Assembly (NCBI RefSeq): GCF_042654345.1
Contig: NZ_JBHSGB010000004.1
Location: forward strand, 62,001 to 126,000
Length of the DNA: 64,000 bases
Reading direction: 5' to 3'
From: Pararheinheimera marina
GTDB taxonomy: Bacteria; Pseudomonadota; Gammaproteobacteria; Enterobacterales; Alteromonadaceae
The notes under the pieces were generated by a model. It did no database searches. It was not told where the DNA came from and saw only the letters and a list, made by a program, of their open reading frames with translations. Position numbers and translations under genes: made by a program. The number at the start of each line of letters is the position of its first letter. Within the stretch, counting starts at the first letter, position 1. Positions 26,299 through 34,505 of this stretch are shown here, piece by piece.

Positions 26299-27630
26299 TT
26301 AACTTGCTTGCTGGTACTTTTCCAGTTTGTTGTACAAGGTTTTAATGCTGATACCGAGCTGCTGGGCAGTGTCGGTTTTATTGCCCTGGTTGCGCTCCAA
26401 TGCAGCCAGAATAGCGACTTTTTCCAGCTGTTCCAGTGGCATCACCGGCAGTTCAGGCACAGTGGCACCAGCAGCCACTGCGGCCGGGAACAGATGCTCA
26501 GTCTTCAGCTCATTGTCGGCTAGAATAAAAGCCCGCTCTATCGCATGTTTTAATTCCCGCACATTGCCCGGCCAGTCATAACGCAAAATGGCCTGCTCAG
26601 CCTGAGTGGACAAGGCTTTGTGTTGCTGTTCCCTGCTGTTGCAATAAGCGAGGAAATGGCGTGCCAAACCAGCAATATCGCCCTGGCGTTGCCTTAATGA
26701 CGGCACTTGCAGCGGGAACTGCGCCAGCCGGAAATACAAATCTTCTCTGAACATGCCGTCGGCAATGGCCTGCTGCGGATCTCTGTTGGTCGCCGCCACC
26801 ACCCTCACCTCTGCCAGCTCCGTTTTATTGCTGCCCACAGGCCGGTACTCGCCAGTTTCCAGCACCCGCAGCAGTTTGACCTGCTGCTCCAGCGGCATTT
26901 CGGTAATTTCATCCAAAAACAAAGTGCCTCCTTTGGCCTGCGCGAATACGCCCTGATGGTCGCGCAGCGCTCCGGTAAACGAGCCTTTCACATGACCAAA
27001 CAGCTCACTGTCGACCAACTCCGGACTTAAAGCGCCACAGTTAATCGCCACAAAAGGCTGATGGGCCTGTGCGCTGGCCAGATGCAGAGTGTTGGCAACC
27101 AGTTCTTTGCCGGCGCCACTTTCACCAATAATCAGCACATTACTCTTACTGGGCGCGACTTTGCGTAAGGTACGGTACAGCTGCAGCATCTGTGGCGACG
27201 AGCCCACCAGCAAACCGAATTGATCCAGCTCGCTGCACAGCGGCTTTGGTTTTACCGCAGCACTGCTGAACTGCTGTTTAAAGTCCTGCAATACATCAAG
27301 CAATACCGGTAAATCCAGAGGCTGGCGAAAATGATAACAGGCGCCTTTGCGCATCAGTTGGTCCAGTGCCGGGTCCGGCACACCCTGGCTGACAAAGATA
27401 AATTCAGTGCTGCTCAGCAGCTCAGTCTGCTGCAATAGCTGATACTGCTCAGCCTCTGCCTGATGGTATTCAATCAGCGCCAAGTCAGCCTGACTGGCTT
27501 GCAGCTGCTCAACCCAGGGCTGGCTCAGCTCACTCTGGCAGAGCACAAAACCTTTCGCCTGCTCGGCGCACAGCAACTGAGTACTCAACTCAGCGCTGTG
27601 CAGATGTAAAAACAATCGGGCCTGGTTCAT
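26299..27630 (-). CDS. sigma-54-dependent transcriptional activator with degenerate receiver domain
   Basis: This 443-aa NtrC-type protein has a receiver-like N-terminus (1-120) in which the phosphorylated Asp position holds Glu (Glu54 in LALIEYHQ). It may therefore be locked or controlled without phosphorylation. The AAA+ domain is intact: Walker A GESGAGKE (169-176), GSFTGA (216-221, where GAFTGA is usual) and Walker B GGTLFLDE (234-241). A Fis-type helix-turn-helix ends the protein (QQLGISIKTLYNKLEKY). It is divergent from the 27823 gene. Sigma-54-like promoters upstream of two flanking stress genes suggest local targets. Confidence 0.9.
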   Translation of the reverse strand: MNQARLFLHLHSAELSTQLLCAEQAKGFVLCQSELSQPWVEQLQASQADLALIEYHQAEAEQYQLLQQTELLSSTEFIFVSQGVPDPALDQLMRKGACYHFRQPLDLPVLLDVLQDFKQQFSSAAVKPKPLCSELDQFGLLVGSSPQMLQLYRTLRKVAPSKSNVLIIGESGAGKELVANTLHLASAQAHQPFVAINCGALSPELVDSELFGHVKGSFTGALRDHQGVFAQAKGGTLFLDEITEMPLEQQVKLLRVLETGEYRPVGSNKTELAEVRVVAATNRDPQQAIADGMFREDLYFRLAQFPLQVPSLRQRQGDIAGLARHFLAYCNSREQQHKALSTQAEQAILRYDWPGNVRELKHAIERAFILADNELKTEHLFPAAVAAGATVPELPVMPLEQLEKVAILAALERNQGNKTDTAQQLGISIKTLYNKLEKYQQAS

Positions 27631-27688
27631 TTCACACCTCTTTGTTTGGTTTCAGCCGGCAAAGCCGACTGTAAATTTAACAGGGTGC

Positions 27689-27705
27689 CCGGTAAGACTT
27701 ACCGG
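27689..27705. promoter_or_regulatory. 17-bp palindrome, candidate activator site
   Basis: CCGGTAAG-A-CTTACCGG is a perfect dyad in the 192-base gap between the activator gene and the divergent 27823 gene. An upstream activator site for the sigma-54 regulator would be placed like this. Confidence 0.35.
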
Positions 27706-27822
27706 TAAAACAACTGTTTAGCACCGGAGCCAGGCTTAAAACCACAACGAAATCATTAAATTACATTCTGGTACATGAATTGATAATGAACTGCAGACCA
27801 TCAAGACCACAGGAGAGTCGAT

Positions 27823-28260
27823 ATGCAGTCTTCATTGACCCACAACTCAACGCCGCCTGCGCACCAGGAGCTCTATGCACTGCAACAGTTGCTTGCGATG
27901 GCTCAGCAGTATTTTCAGCAGCAGGCGCAGCAGAGCCAGAGTGGCAACCTGCGTCGCCAGTTCCAGCAATTGCAGCAGTTGCATCAGCAGGTGTTATTGC
28001 TGCTACCTGCGACTGAGCCTGCCGCCAACGCGGATGACCAGCGCCTGGCCACGCTGCAGCAGTTTTACCAGAACAGCAGCACGGAGATCTGCAGCCCTGC
28101 ATGCCTTTCGCAACTCAAACTGCAACTGAATAAACAACTGCACTGGCAAAAGTCTTTATTACGCAATCAGCAGCTGGGCTGCTGTCACACTGTGCTGCTG
28201 CATTTTACCGCCAGCCTGCAGATGGCCACCGACCAGCTGGCGCTGCGTCTGCACCACTGA
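27823..28260 (+). CDS. hypothetical glutamine-rich helical protein
   Basis: This 145-aa protein begins with ATG behind GGAGAG. It is very rich in Gln and Leu (ELYALQQLLAMAQQYFQQQA) and forms several amphipathic helices. It has four Cys (CSPAC and GCC) and no signal peptide. I do not recognise a family; the pattern suggests a four-helix bundle. It is divergent from the sigma-54 activator gene and followed by the BON-domain gene, so it may belong to the same stress response. Confidence 0.65.
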   Translation: MQSSLTHNSTPPAHQELYALQQLLAMAQQYFQQQAQQSQSGNLRRQFQQLQQLHQQVLLLLPATEPAANADDQRLATLQQFYQNSSTEICSPACLSQLKLQLNKQLHWQKSLLRNQQLGCCHTVLLHFTASLQMATDQLALRLHH

Positions 28261-28355
28261 AACTTTTACCGGCAGCACAGGGAAATTTTACATACAAAAA
28301 ATTAACACCTCATGAATAAATAAGCTAAACACATAAAAATCAATCAGTTAAGTTT

Positions 28356-28371
28356 TGGCATTGTTCTGGCA
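28356..28371 (+). promoter_or_regulatory. sigma-54-type (-24/-12) promoter of the BON gene
   Basis: TGGCATTGTTCTGGCA keeps GG and GC ten bases apart. The predicted start site, about twelve bases after the GC, lies just before the ribosome site at 28395 and the ATG at 28404. Confidence 0.45.
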
Positions 28372-28403
28372 ATAGCCTAAGGGTCTCACTAAAAAGGAGC
28401 GAC

Positions 28404-28955
28404 ATGATGAAAACCATTCAATTAACTCTGATCACCCTGGCTCTGGTTTCGGCGTCTGCAGTAGCGGCCAACAGCTGGGAAGACAAAGCGAAAGACGCCT
28501 GGATTGACGGTAAAGCGGAAACCACCCTGTTGCTGAACGGCAACCTGAATTCCTTTGCCATTAATACCGATGTGAAGGACGGCAAAGTGACCTTAACAGG
28601 CGAAGTGGAAAATGCAGTCGACAAAGCGCTGGCCGCTGAACTGATTGAAGGCCTGGACGGTGTGACCGAAGTGGAAAACCTGTTGGCCGTGAAACCAGGC
28701 CAGCGTTACAAAAACACCGATCAAAAGGTGGGCAGTGCGTTAACCGACGCCAAAATTGCCACAGTGGTAAAAACTGGCTTGTTGTTTGAACCAGAAACCA
28801 GCGGCACCAGTATTGATGTCGATGTGAAAAACAGCGTAGTGACGCTGAGCGGTGAAGTGAAATCAGACGCTGAACGTGACCTGGCGGTGGCCAAAGCGAA
28901 AAACACCAAAGACGTCACCGATGTGGTGGACAAGCTGACCGTCGAAAAAGGTTAA
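28404..28955 (+). CDS. periplasmic protein with two BON domains (OsmY-like)
   Basis: This 183-aa protein has AGGAG before its ATG and a signal peptide (1-22, ending AVAA). Two BON domains follow: one around DGKVTLTGEVENAVDKALAA and GVTEVENLL, the other around NSVVTLSGEVKSDAERDLAV and VTDVVDKL. BON proteins such as OsmY bind envelope lipids and help under osmotic stress. A sigma-54-like promoter lies upstream and a strong terminator follows. It is probably controlled by the nearby activator. Confidence 0.9.
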   Translation: MMKTIQLTLITLALVSASAVAANSWEDKAKDAWIDGKAETTLLLNGNLNSFAINTDVKDGKVTLTGEVENAVDKALAAELIEGLDGVTEVENLLAVKPGQRYKNTDQKVGSALTDAKIATVVKTGLLFEPETSGTSIDVDVKNSVVTLSGEVKSDAERDLAVAKAKNTKDVTDVVDKLTVEKG

Positions 28956-28969
28956 GTAGCCTTGCAGCG

Positions 28970-28998
28970 AAGAGCCGGCACATGCCGGCTCTTTTTTG
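28970..28998 (+). terminator. Rho-independent terminator after the BON gene
   Basis: Arms AGAGCCGGCA (28971-28980) and TGCCGGCTCT (28983-28992) are followed by a T run. Confidence 0.88.
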
Positions 28999-29028
28999 TC
29001 TGTCTGGTTCAGCCTGAGCTTCGTTGGT

Positions 29029-30513
29029 TCAACTTTGGCTGGCACTGACCTCAATAAACACCGGGTTGCTGTAAAACCACAGATCCTGCCAGGGATCTTC
29101 GCCTTTCGGGTCAGGCTGAGGTTCAAGTTCAGCCGCCTGATTGGTGCCACGCAGGCGCAGATACTGGCTTTTGCTGACTTTGCCAAGCGGTAACTCAAAG
29201 GTGCTATAGCCGTCTTTGATGCGCCAGTCGGTTGAGTAAAAACGTTGGCTGACTTTGGTATCCGCTGTTTCGTCACTGTTGCGATTGGCCACAGCCCCAG
29301 TGATCATGCCCTGGATCAGATCCACCCGCGCCACTTGTGGGTTAAAACCACCGCCGTTAGTGCTGTCGGGGTCACGAAAGCGCACACGAAGCACCAGCTC
29401 ATCATCAGGTGTGACTGTAAGTGTCTGACCCGCTGAGGCGGTTCTGGCTGAGCCATTTACTGCCACGTCAACAAAGAGCGCATCGATTAAATCGCCGGTC
29501 GTGACAAAGACTTGCCCGGCTTTGAGCGCCGAAAAAACACTGTCGTAGTTTTTATCGGCATAAACATAAGTTTTGGCGTATTGGCCCGGCCAGAAATCGG
29601 CCCAGCCGTCTGTGTAATGCCCATGGCTGTCGGACACGCCAGTCACCCACCAGCGACGGCCTTCGCTGAGTAAACTATCCCAAACCCCGCCTAAACGGGC
29701 AGTCATCTGGTCGTAGCCGCCCATAGTCGGATACCCCGGGTACTCACCCCGAATCGCATTCAGGTCTGCGCTGCCATCCGGATTTAACGTCGCCGCCTGA
29801 TGGCCTTCGGCACCACTCATGCCCACCACCACCTCAGGCGCAGCGTCCTGCCAGTCGCGTAATTGCGCTGGGGTGACTTTATTGTACTGGCGAAACCCGC
29901 TGGCTAACCGCGCCGGATGATTCACAAACAGCAGAGGTTTGTCGGCTAAGGCGTCCATCGCTTTTAACGCCTGCAGCATAAAGGCGTCTTCGGCTTTTTC
30001 CGGCCCGGGCGGCACGCCCTGACGGCCGTTGTAGCGGCTTTCTATCTGGTACAGCTGCTCAGCTTCTGAAGGTCGGTGCGGCATAATCAAACTGGCATGG
30101 CGACCGCCTGGGCTATTGCCCGGCACATCAAACTCCATACCGTAAAACTGCAAAATCTGCGGTAAGGCTTTGCGTGAAGCCACCAGTTCAGGATAGGCCT
30201 GTTCCAGTGCCAGCTTGGCACGGTTTGGCCCACCGTGGTCGGTGATCACCATCCAGCTCAGGCCGTAGTGCGATGCCATTTGGGCATTTAGCGGGATCGA
30301 ATACTTGGCGTCGCCACCCAGAATTGGGGCGGGCGGAAATACTGAGTTATCCCATTTCACACTGTAGTGCGTATGCACATGGTGGTCACCGGCCAGCCAG
30401 CTTTTGCCTGGTTCAGTCTTAGCTACCGGCTGAACCTGTTGGCAGGACGCCATTAGCAAAGTCGCGATACCAGCCAGACCAATCTGCTTTTTATTCACTA
30501 CCAAAGTTTTCAC
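29029..30513 (-). CDS. PHP-domain (CehA/McbA-like) metallohydrolase lipoprotein
   Basis: This 494-aa protein starts with GTG behind AAGG and has a lipoprotein signal (MASC, Cys24). The PHP metal-binding motifs are present: DHHVHTHYS near residue 45, ITDHG and a late SDSHGHY. A ~130-aa beta-rich C-terminal part follows (LVLRVRFRDPDSTNGGGF). PHP enzymes hydrolyse phosphoesters or related bonds with two or three metals; the substrate here is unknown. The gene lies downstream of the first TonB-dependent receptor on the same strand, separated by 185 bases holding a repeat element. A shared uptake-and-degradation role is possible. Confidence 0.82.
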   Translation of the reverse strand: MKTLVVNKKQIGLAGIATLLMASCQQVQPVAKTEPGKSWLAGDHHVHTHYSVKWDNSVFPPAPILGGDAKYSIPLNAQMASHYGLSWMVITDHGGPNRAKLALEQAYPELVASRKALPQILQFYGMEFDVPGNSPGGRHASLIMPHRPSEAEQLYQIESRYNGRQGVPPGPEKAEDAFMLQALKAMDALADKPLLFVNHPARLASGFRQYNKVTPAQLRDWQDAAPEVVVGMSGAEGHQAATLNPDGSADLNAIRGEYPGYPTMGGYDQMTARLGGVWDSLLSEGRRWWVTGVSDSHGHYTDGWADFWPGQYAKTYVYADKNYDSVFSALKAGQVFVTTGDLIDALFVDVAVNGSARTASAGQTLTVTPDDELVLRVRFRDPDSTNGGGFNPQVARVDLIQGMITGAVANRNSDETADTKVSQRFYSTDWRIKDGYSTFELPLGKVSKSQYLRLRGTNQAAELEPQPDPKGEDPWQDLWFYSNPVFIEVSASQS

Positions 30514-30587
30514 TCACTACACCTTACATCTAAGAAAGACCACCGTCGGGGTGGGGCTTGCCCCTACCCGTCTCGAATTAAAAACAA

Positions 30588-30698
30588 AACCGCAGCAAGG
30601 CGGCAAGCACTTGAGACCCCAGGAGCATAGTCAACCTATGTGACTGGGGCGAAAGAGCACAGTCAACAAAGCTGCAGCTTCAAGTACGAAGGCGACCG
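30588..30698. repeat. intergenic repeat element with stem-loop
   Basis: The segment includes an internally looped hairpin (CCCCAG-gag-CATAG at 30617-30630 against CTATG-tga-CTGGGG at 30636-30649). It ends with GCAGCTTCAAGTACGAAGGC next to the receptor stop codon. The last ~40 bases recur at 34462-34505 next to the second receptor. I recall similar sequences dispersed in Alteromonadales genomes. Confidence 0.6.
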
Positions 30699-33401
30699 TT
30701 AGAACTGTACTGTTACCCCAGCCATATAAGTCCTGCCACTAAAGGTGGTGTTATAAGCCCGGTCACTGGAGTCACTGTACAACTCATCCCGCACATTGGT
30801 CAGGTTTATCGCTTCCAGGTTCAGTTTTACGTTGTCGCTAACACGGTAGAACGCTGAGAAATCAACGTTGGTGGTGGCATGGTAACCGCGCTCGTCATCG
30901 TCAATAGAGCCACTTTCCACTGCAGTGATGTAACGGCTGCGGTATGCCGCGGCCACACGGGCGCCCCACTGCTCAGTTTCGTAATACAGGGTGAAGTTGT
31001 AACTCTGTTTGGATAAACCTGGGAAGGCTTTAATTTGATCTTCGCCGGAGTTTTCCACGTTGCGATACAAGGTATTGCCATCTGCCCAGGTGTAGTTGGC
31101 GATCACACCTAAGTTGTTAAAAGGCGCAGGCAGGAAATCCAGATCCCGTTGCATCGCCAGTTCAAAGCCTTTGATGGTGGACGAATCGGAGTTTTGCGGC
31201 GACGACACATTAAAAATGTCATCGACGGTTTTGCCTTTTGGCAGTAACTCGGCCGGTAAACCTAATTCGCTGTACACAATTTGCTGGGTTTCAGTGACGA
31301 TAAAGTTATTAATATCTTTGTAAAACACAGCGGCAGACAACAAACCTACGTCTTCAAAATACCATTCCAACGCCGTATCAAAGTTATCCGACTCAAATGG
31401 TTGCAGATGTGGGTTACCCACAGAAATCTGGCCTATGTCGTTTTCACCCAAAGAGGTTTGGCTGACATTGGCCGAAAACGCCATAGCCCCCAATGAAGGA
31501 CGGGTCATGTTTTTGCTCAGGCCAGTACGCCAGATCACATCTTCAGCAAATTCGTAGGCAATATTCAGGCTTGGCAAATAGTCTGAATAATCACGCACCA
31601 TTTCGGTTGGAATGCCTTTGGACAAGCCTTTTGACGTTAACTCTGTAGTGAAATAACGCACACCAAGATTGGCACGCAGCGGCATGCCCGCCACATCGTA
31701 TTCAGTGTCGTACACCAGATAAGCCGCCTGAGTTTCTTCGGCCAAATCATAGGCCGAACTTTCCACTGTGTAGGCATCTGTTAAGGTGAAATCGGTCAGG
31801 CCATAAAAGGCCTGTAAGGCGGCCATATCACCTTGTAACCAGCTCTGGTCCGGGTGACCGTTAAAGACTTCAACCTGCTCTGCAGTCAGGGTTTTGACGC
31901 CCTGGTTCTGTGGTGTCGCCGCATTACTGGGGAAATCCTGCGCCACCCGCTCAAAACCTGTATTGGTGAATTTTTTATAGTTCAGGCCAAATTTCAGGCT
32001 GGAGCTGTCGGTTAAGCCATAGTCAAAATCCAGTTTGGCATTGTCAAAGTCGGAGTAGATAAAGTTGGACTGGAAGTACAAATCTTTCACTGTGTAACCG
32101 TCGAGTTGGGTCACATCAAAGCTCGGCGAATAGCTGTGGCCGTAAAAAGCGTCCTGGGTGAAATCGGTAATAATGTTCACTTTTTTACTGGCTTCGATAT
32201 TCAGCTTATTCACACGCGGCTGTTCATAATCCGACGAGCTGTGGCCAATCATAGCGCTCATTTTCAAATCGTCGGTCAGAGTCCAGTCTGCGGTTAAGCT
32301 GACCTGATCCAACACCGACTCGTTGTAGTCTTGCCGGTTTTCATTACGCCAGGTGGCGTTTTTGTAATCGGCATACACCACTTCTTTGCTGCCGTTATTG
32401 TCGCGCCACACCAGGCTGTTCACCGTCGAGTTGTCCTTCACCGCCATATGGTGCTCAGACAGCTGGTTCTCCAGCTTGCCATGCATCAGGTCCAGTACCA
32501 GGCTGAAGTCGGCACTGGGTTTGTACTGCAACGCCGCGGTAATACCTAAACGGTTTTGCTCGTTTTCCCAGACCGAATAGCGGTGACCCCGCGGAAACCA
32601 CAACTCACCCGAGTTCAGCAGGGCCTGCAGTTCAGTGTCGCTGGCATCCGCCGCTTTTTTGCCAGTTTCACGGCGCCAGCGCGTGGTGTTGGTGCCGTAT
32701 TCGTTGGTGGCTCTGTCGCTATAGGCCACAGACACCAGAGCACCTACATCGCCCCAGGTATTAGACAATAAAGCCGCGATACGAGGGTCTGTGCTGTCGG
32801 TATTGCTGTTGGTGCCTGCCTGAGCAGAAACAGCAGCCTGTGCGCCGTCGTAATCAAAAGGTTTGGCGGTGCGTAAATTCACCGTACCAGCGATGCCACC
32901 TTCTTCCTGATCAGCAGAGTAAGATTTTTTCACATCAATCTGGTTAAACAGCTCTGAGGCAAAAATATTAAAGTCAAAAGCCCGGGTACGGGATACAGCG
33001 CCACGCGCATCCATAGGCGACGACGAGGTGCCCAAAGCTTCCATGCCATTCACCTGAACACGGGTAAAATCCGGCCCTAAGCCGCGTAATGAAATCTGCC
33101 GGCCTTCACCACCTTCACGGGTAATAGTGACACCAGGCACCCGCTGCAGTGAGTCGGCCAGGTTTAAATCCGGAAAGTCTGCAATGTCTTCAGCCACTAT
33201 CGAGTCCTGCGCAATCATGGCTTCGCGTTTCAGATCTTTGGCTTTGATAATAGAGCTGCGAAAGCCTTTGACTTCAATTACTTCAGTTTCCTGAGCTTTA
33301 GCTTCTGAAGCAGATTGAGCAAGTAAGACAGGGCTATATAACGCTGGTAGTGCAGCCAGCACGGCCAAAGCCAGATGACTCTTGCGAAGATTCGTCTTCA
33401 T
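30699..33401 (-). CDS. TonB-dependent receptor (TIGR01782 type)
   Basis: From the ATG at 33401 (GGA seven bases upstream) this is a 900-aa outer-membrane receptor with a signal peptide ending VLLAQ. The plug domain has FPDLNLADSLQRVPGVTITR, EGGEGRQISLRGLGPDFTR and VNGMEALGTSSSPMDARGA, blocks of the Xanthomonas/Caulobacter type. The 22-strand barrel ends in TYMAGVTVQF. It should import a substrate too large for porins, using TonB energy; this type often serves sugars or peptides. It has no STN signalling domain. A close paralogue lies at 34506-37508. A PHP hydrolase follows downstream. Confidence 0.92.
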   Translation of the reverse strand: MKTNLRKSHLALAVLAALPALYSPVLLAQSASEAKAQETEVIEVKGFRSSIIKAKDLKREAMIAQDSIVAEDIADFPDLNLADSLQRVPGVTITREGGEGRQISLRGLGPDFTRVQVNGMEALGTSSSPMDARGAVSRTRAFDFNIFASELFNQIDVKKSYSADQEEGGIAGTVNLRTAKPFDYDGAQAAVSAQAGTNSNTDSTDPRIAALLSNTWGDVGALVSVAYSDRATNEYGTNTTRWRRETGKKAADASDTELQALLNSGELWFPRGHRYSVWENEQNRLGITAALQYKPSADFSLVLDLMHGKLENQLSEHHMAVKDNSTVNSLVWRDNNGSKEVVYADYKNATWRNENRQDYNESVLDQVSLTADWTLTDDLKMSAMIGHSSSDYEQPRVNKLNIEASKKVNIITDFTQDAFYGHSYSPSFDVTQLDGYTVKDLYFQSNFIYSDFDNAKLDFDYGLTDSSSLKFGLNYKKFTNTGFERVAQDFPSNAATPQNQGVKTLTAEQVEVFNGHPDQSWLQGDMAALQAFYGLTDFTLTDAYTVESSAYDLAEETQAAYLVYDTEYDVAGMPLRANLGVRYFTTELTSKGLSKGIPTEMVRDYSDYLPSLNIAYEFAEDVIWRTGLSKNMTRPSLGAMAFSANVSQTSLGENDIGQISVGNPHLQPFESDNFDTALEWYFEDVGLLSAAVFYKDINNFIVTETQQIVYSELGLPAELLPKGKTVDDIFNVSSPQNSDSSTIKGFELAMQRDLDFLPAPFNNLGVIANYTWADGNTLYRNVENSGEDQIKAFPGLSKQSYNFTLYYETEQWGARVAAAYRSRYITAVESGSIDDDERGYHATTNVDFSAFYRVSDNVKLNLEAINLTNVRDELYSDSSDRAYNTTFSGRTYMAGVTVQF

Positions 33402-33588
33402 AATTATTCCATTGCATCCTGTAAGTTGAGTAAAACAACTGCGCAAAAGCACAGCGACTCCCCTAAAGAGCAATGAGCAGCAATTTCCGGACAGAAAGAT
33501 TTATGAAGGTTTTTTTACGGCCTGCCAGTGGACTGTAGCGGTGGTTTTAGCACGACAAAAAAGCGGGCCTTACGCCCTAATACCGATC

Positions 33589-33622
33589 AGATAAGCAGTT
33601 TTTATGCAAAAACTGCTTATCT
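33589..33622. repeat. 15-bp perfect inverted repeat
   Basis: Arms AGATAAGCAGTTTTT (33589-33603) and their exact complement (33608-33622) surround a four-base loop. It is preceded by TAATACCGATC. On the minus strand the second arm ends with a T run, but no gene ends here on that strand. Confidence 0.7.
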
Positions 33623-33647
33623 ATTCTCGAGTTGGTTCAGCTGCAGC

Positions 33648-33747
33648 GGAAAAGGCAAAGCCCACGCAGACCCGCCGTGGATATATCCCTATAGGCTCCT
33701 GTTCGGCATCCATGCCTCACAGGGTCTGCTTAGTTCTCTGCCTTTCC
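33648..33747. repeat. ~100-bp imperfect palindromic repeat
   Basis: The ends (GGAAAAGGCAAAG..GCAGACCC and GGGTCTGC..CTGCCTTTCC) are inverted copies with mismatches. The centre contains TATAGGCTCCTGTTCGGCAT, a string I recall from dispersed intergenic elements in related marine bacteria. No ORF is inside. Confidence 0.5.
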
Positions 33748-33810
33748 TCGCCCTGGACGGACTTATCCGCTTCACTGTCTTAGTGAAGGTAAATTCCGAT
33801 ACTGCACCAT

Positions 33811-33846
33811 AAAAAATAATGCCAGTCAGCTTAACTGACTGGCATT
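33811..33846 (-). terminator. Rho-independent terminator of the FKBP gene
   Basis: 12-base perfect arms (33818-33829 and 33835-33846) with a five-base loop are followed on the minus strand by a run of T. It starts 25 bases after the FKBP stop. Confidence 0.88.
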
Positions 33847-33870
33847 AAGCCTTACGCCCGCCCTGTTGTG

Positions 33871-34341
33871 TTAGTTGATCTCAAACAACTCCACATCAAA
33901 GATCAGCACTGACCCAGGTGGGATTTTACCTGCGCTGCGCTCGCCGTAGCCCAGATTAGACGGAATATAAAAGCGGAATTTATCGCCCACTTTCATTAAC
34001 TGCACCCCTTCGGTCCAGCCGGGGATCACGCGGTTGAGTGGGAAAGAAATAGTTTCACCACGCTCGACTGAGGAGTCGAATACTGTGCCGTCTATTAAAG
34101 TGCCGTGGTAATGCACCCGCACTGTGCTGCTGGCCGTTGGGTGAGTTTCGCCACTGCCGCTTTGCAATACCTCGTACTGCAGGCCAGATGCGGTGGTGGT
34201 CACTCCGGCTTTTTTCGCGTTTTCCGCTAAAAAGGCCGCGCCTTTTTCCAGGTTCAGCGCGGCAATTTTCTGGTTATTGGCATTGTTGTAGAAGTACCAG
34301 GCGACGCAGGCAATGGCCAGAATGGCTAACAGAATTTTCAT
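33871..34341 (-). CDS. FKBP-type peptidyl-prolyl isomerase, membrane-anchored
   Basis: This 156-aa protein has an N-terminal helix (MKILLAILAIACVAWYFY) that anchors or exports it. A short helical linker and one FKBP domain follow, with VRVHYHGTLIDGTVFDSSVE, VIPGWTEGVQLMKVGDKFRF and IPSNLGYGE, the substrate-pocket residues of FklB/FkpA proteins. It should catalyse proline isomerisation during folding of envelope proteins. It is transcribed alone between the two TonB-receptor genes, with its own terminator. Confidence 0.92.
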   Translation of the reverse strand: MKILLAILAIACVAWYFYNNANNQKIAALNLEKGAAFLAENAKKAGVTTTASGLQYEVLQSGSGETHPTASSTVRVHYHGTLIDGTVFDSSVERGETISFPLNRVIPGWTEGVQLMKVGDKFRFYIPSNLGYGERSAGKIPPGSVLIFDVELFEIN

Positions 34342-34505
34342 AAGGGGTTCGCTTTAGTGAATTCAATGAGGGCCATCTTAGGGTGCTTCGCTCTTTTGGT
34401 CAAAATCGAAGACCCGCTTCCGGAGCTGAGCTTGCCCCGCCCGCCTCCAATTGAAACCATAGTTCGCAGTCAACAAAACCGCAGCTTCAAGTACGAAGGC
34501 GACCG

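Larger units (their letters stand above)
33402..33870. other. intergenic region of 469 bases
   Basis: It holds the upstream region of the TonB receptor, two palindromic repeats (33589-33622 and 33648-33747) and the terminator of the FKBP gene. The plus-strand open frame at 33528-33812 runs through the repeats and has no coding character, so I see no gene here. Confidence 0.7.

Noticed and set aside
33528..33812. 94-aa plus-strand open frame upstream of the FKBP gene
   Set aside because: It runs through two palindromic repeats, has no ribosome site and its composition reflects the repeats.
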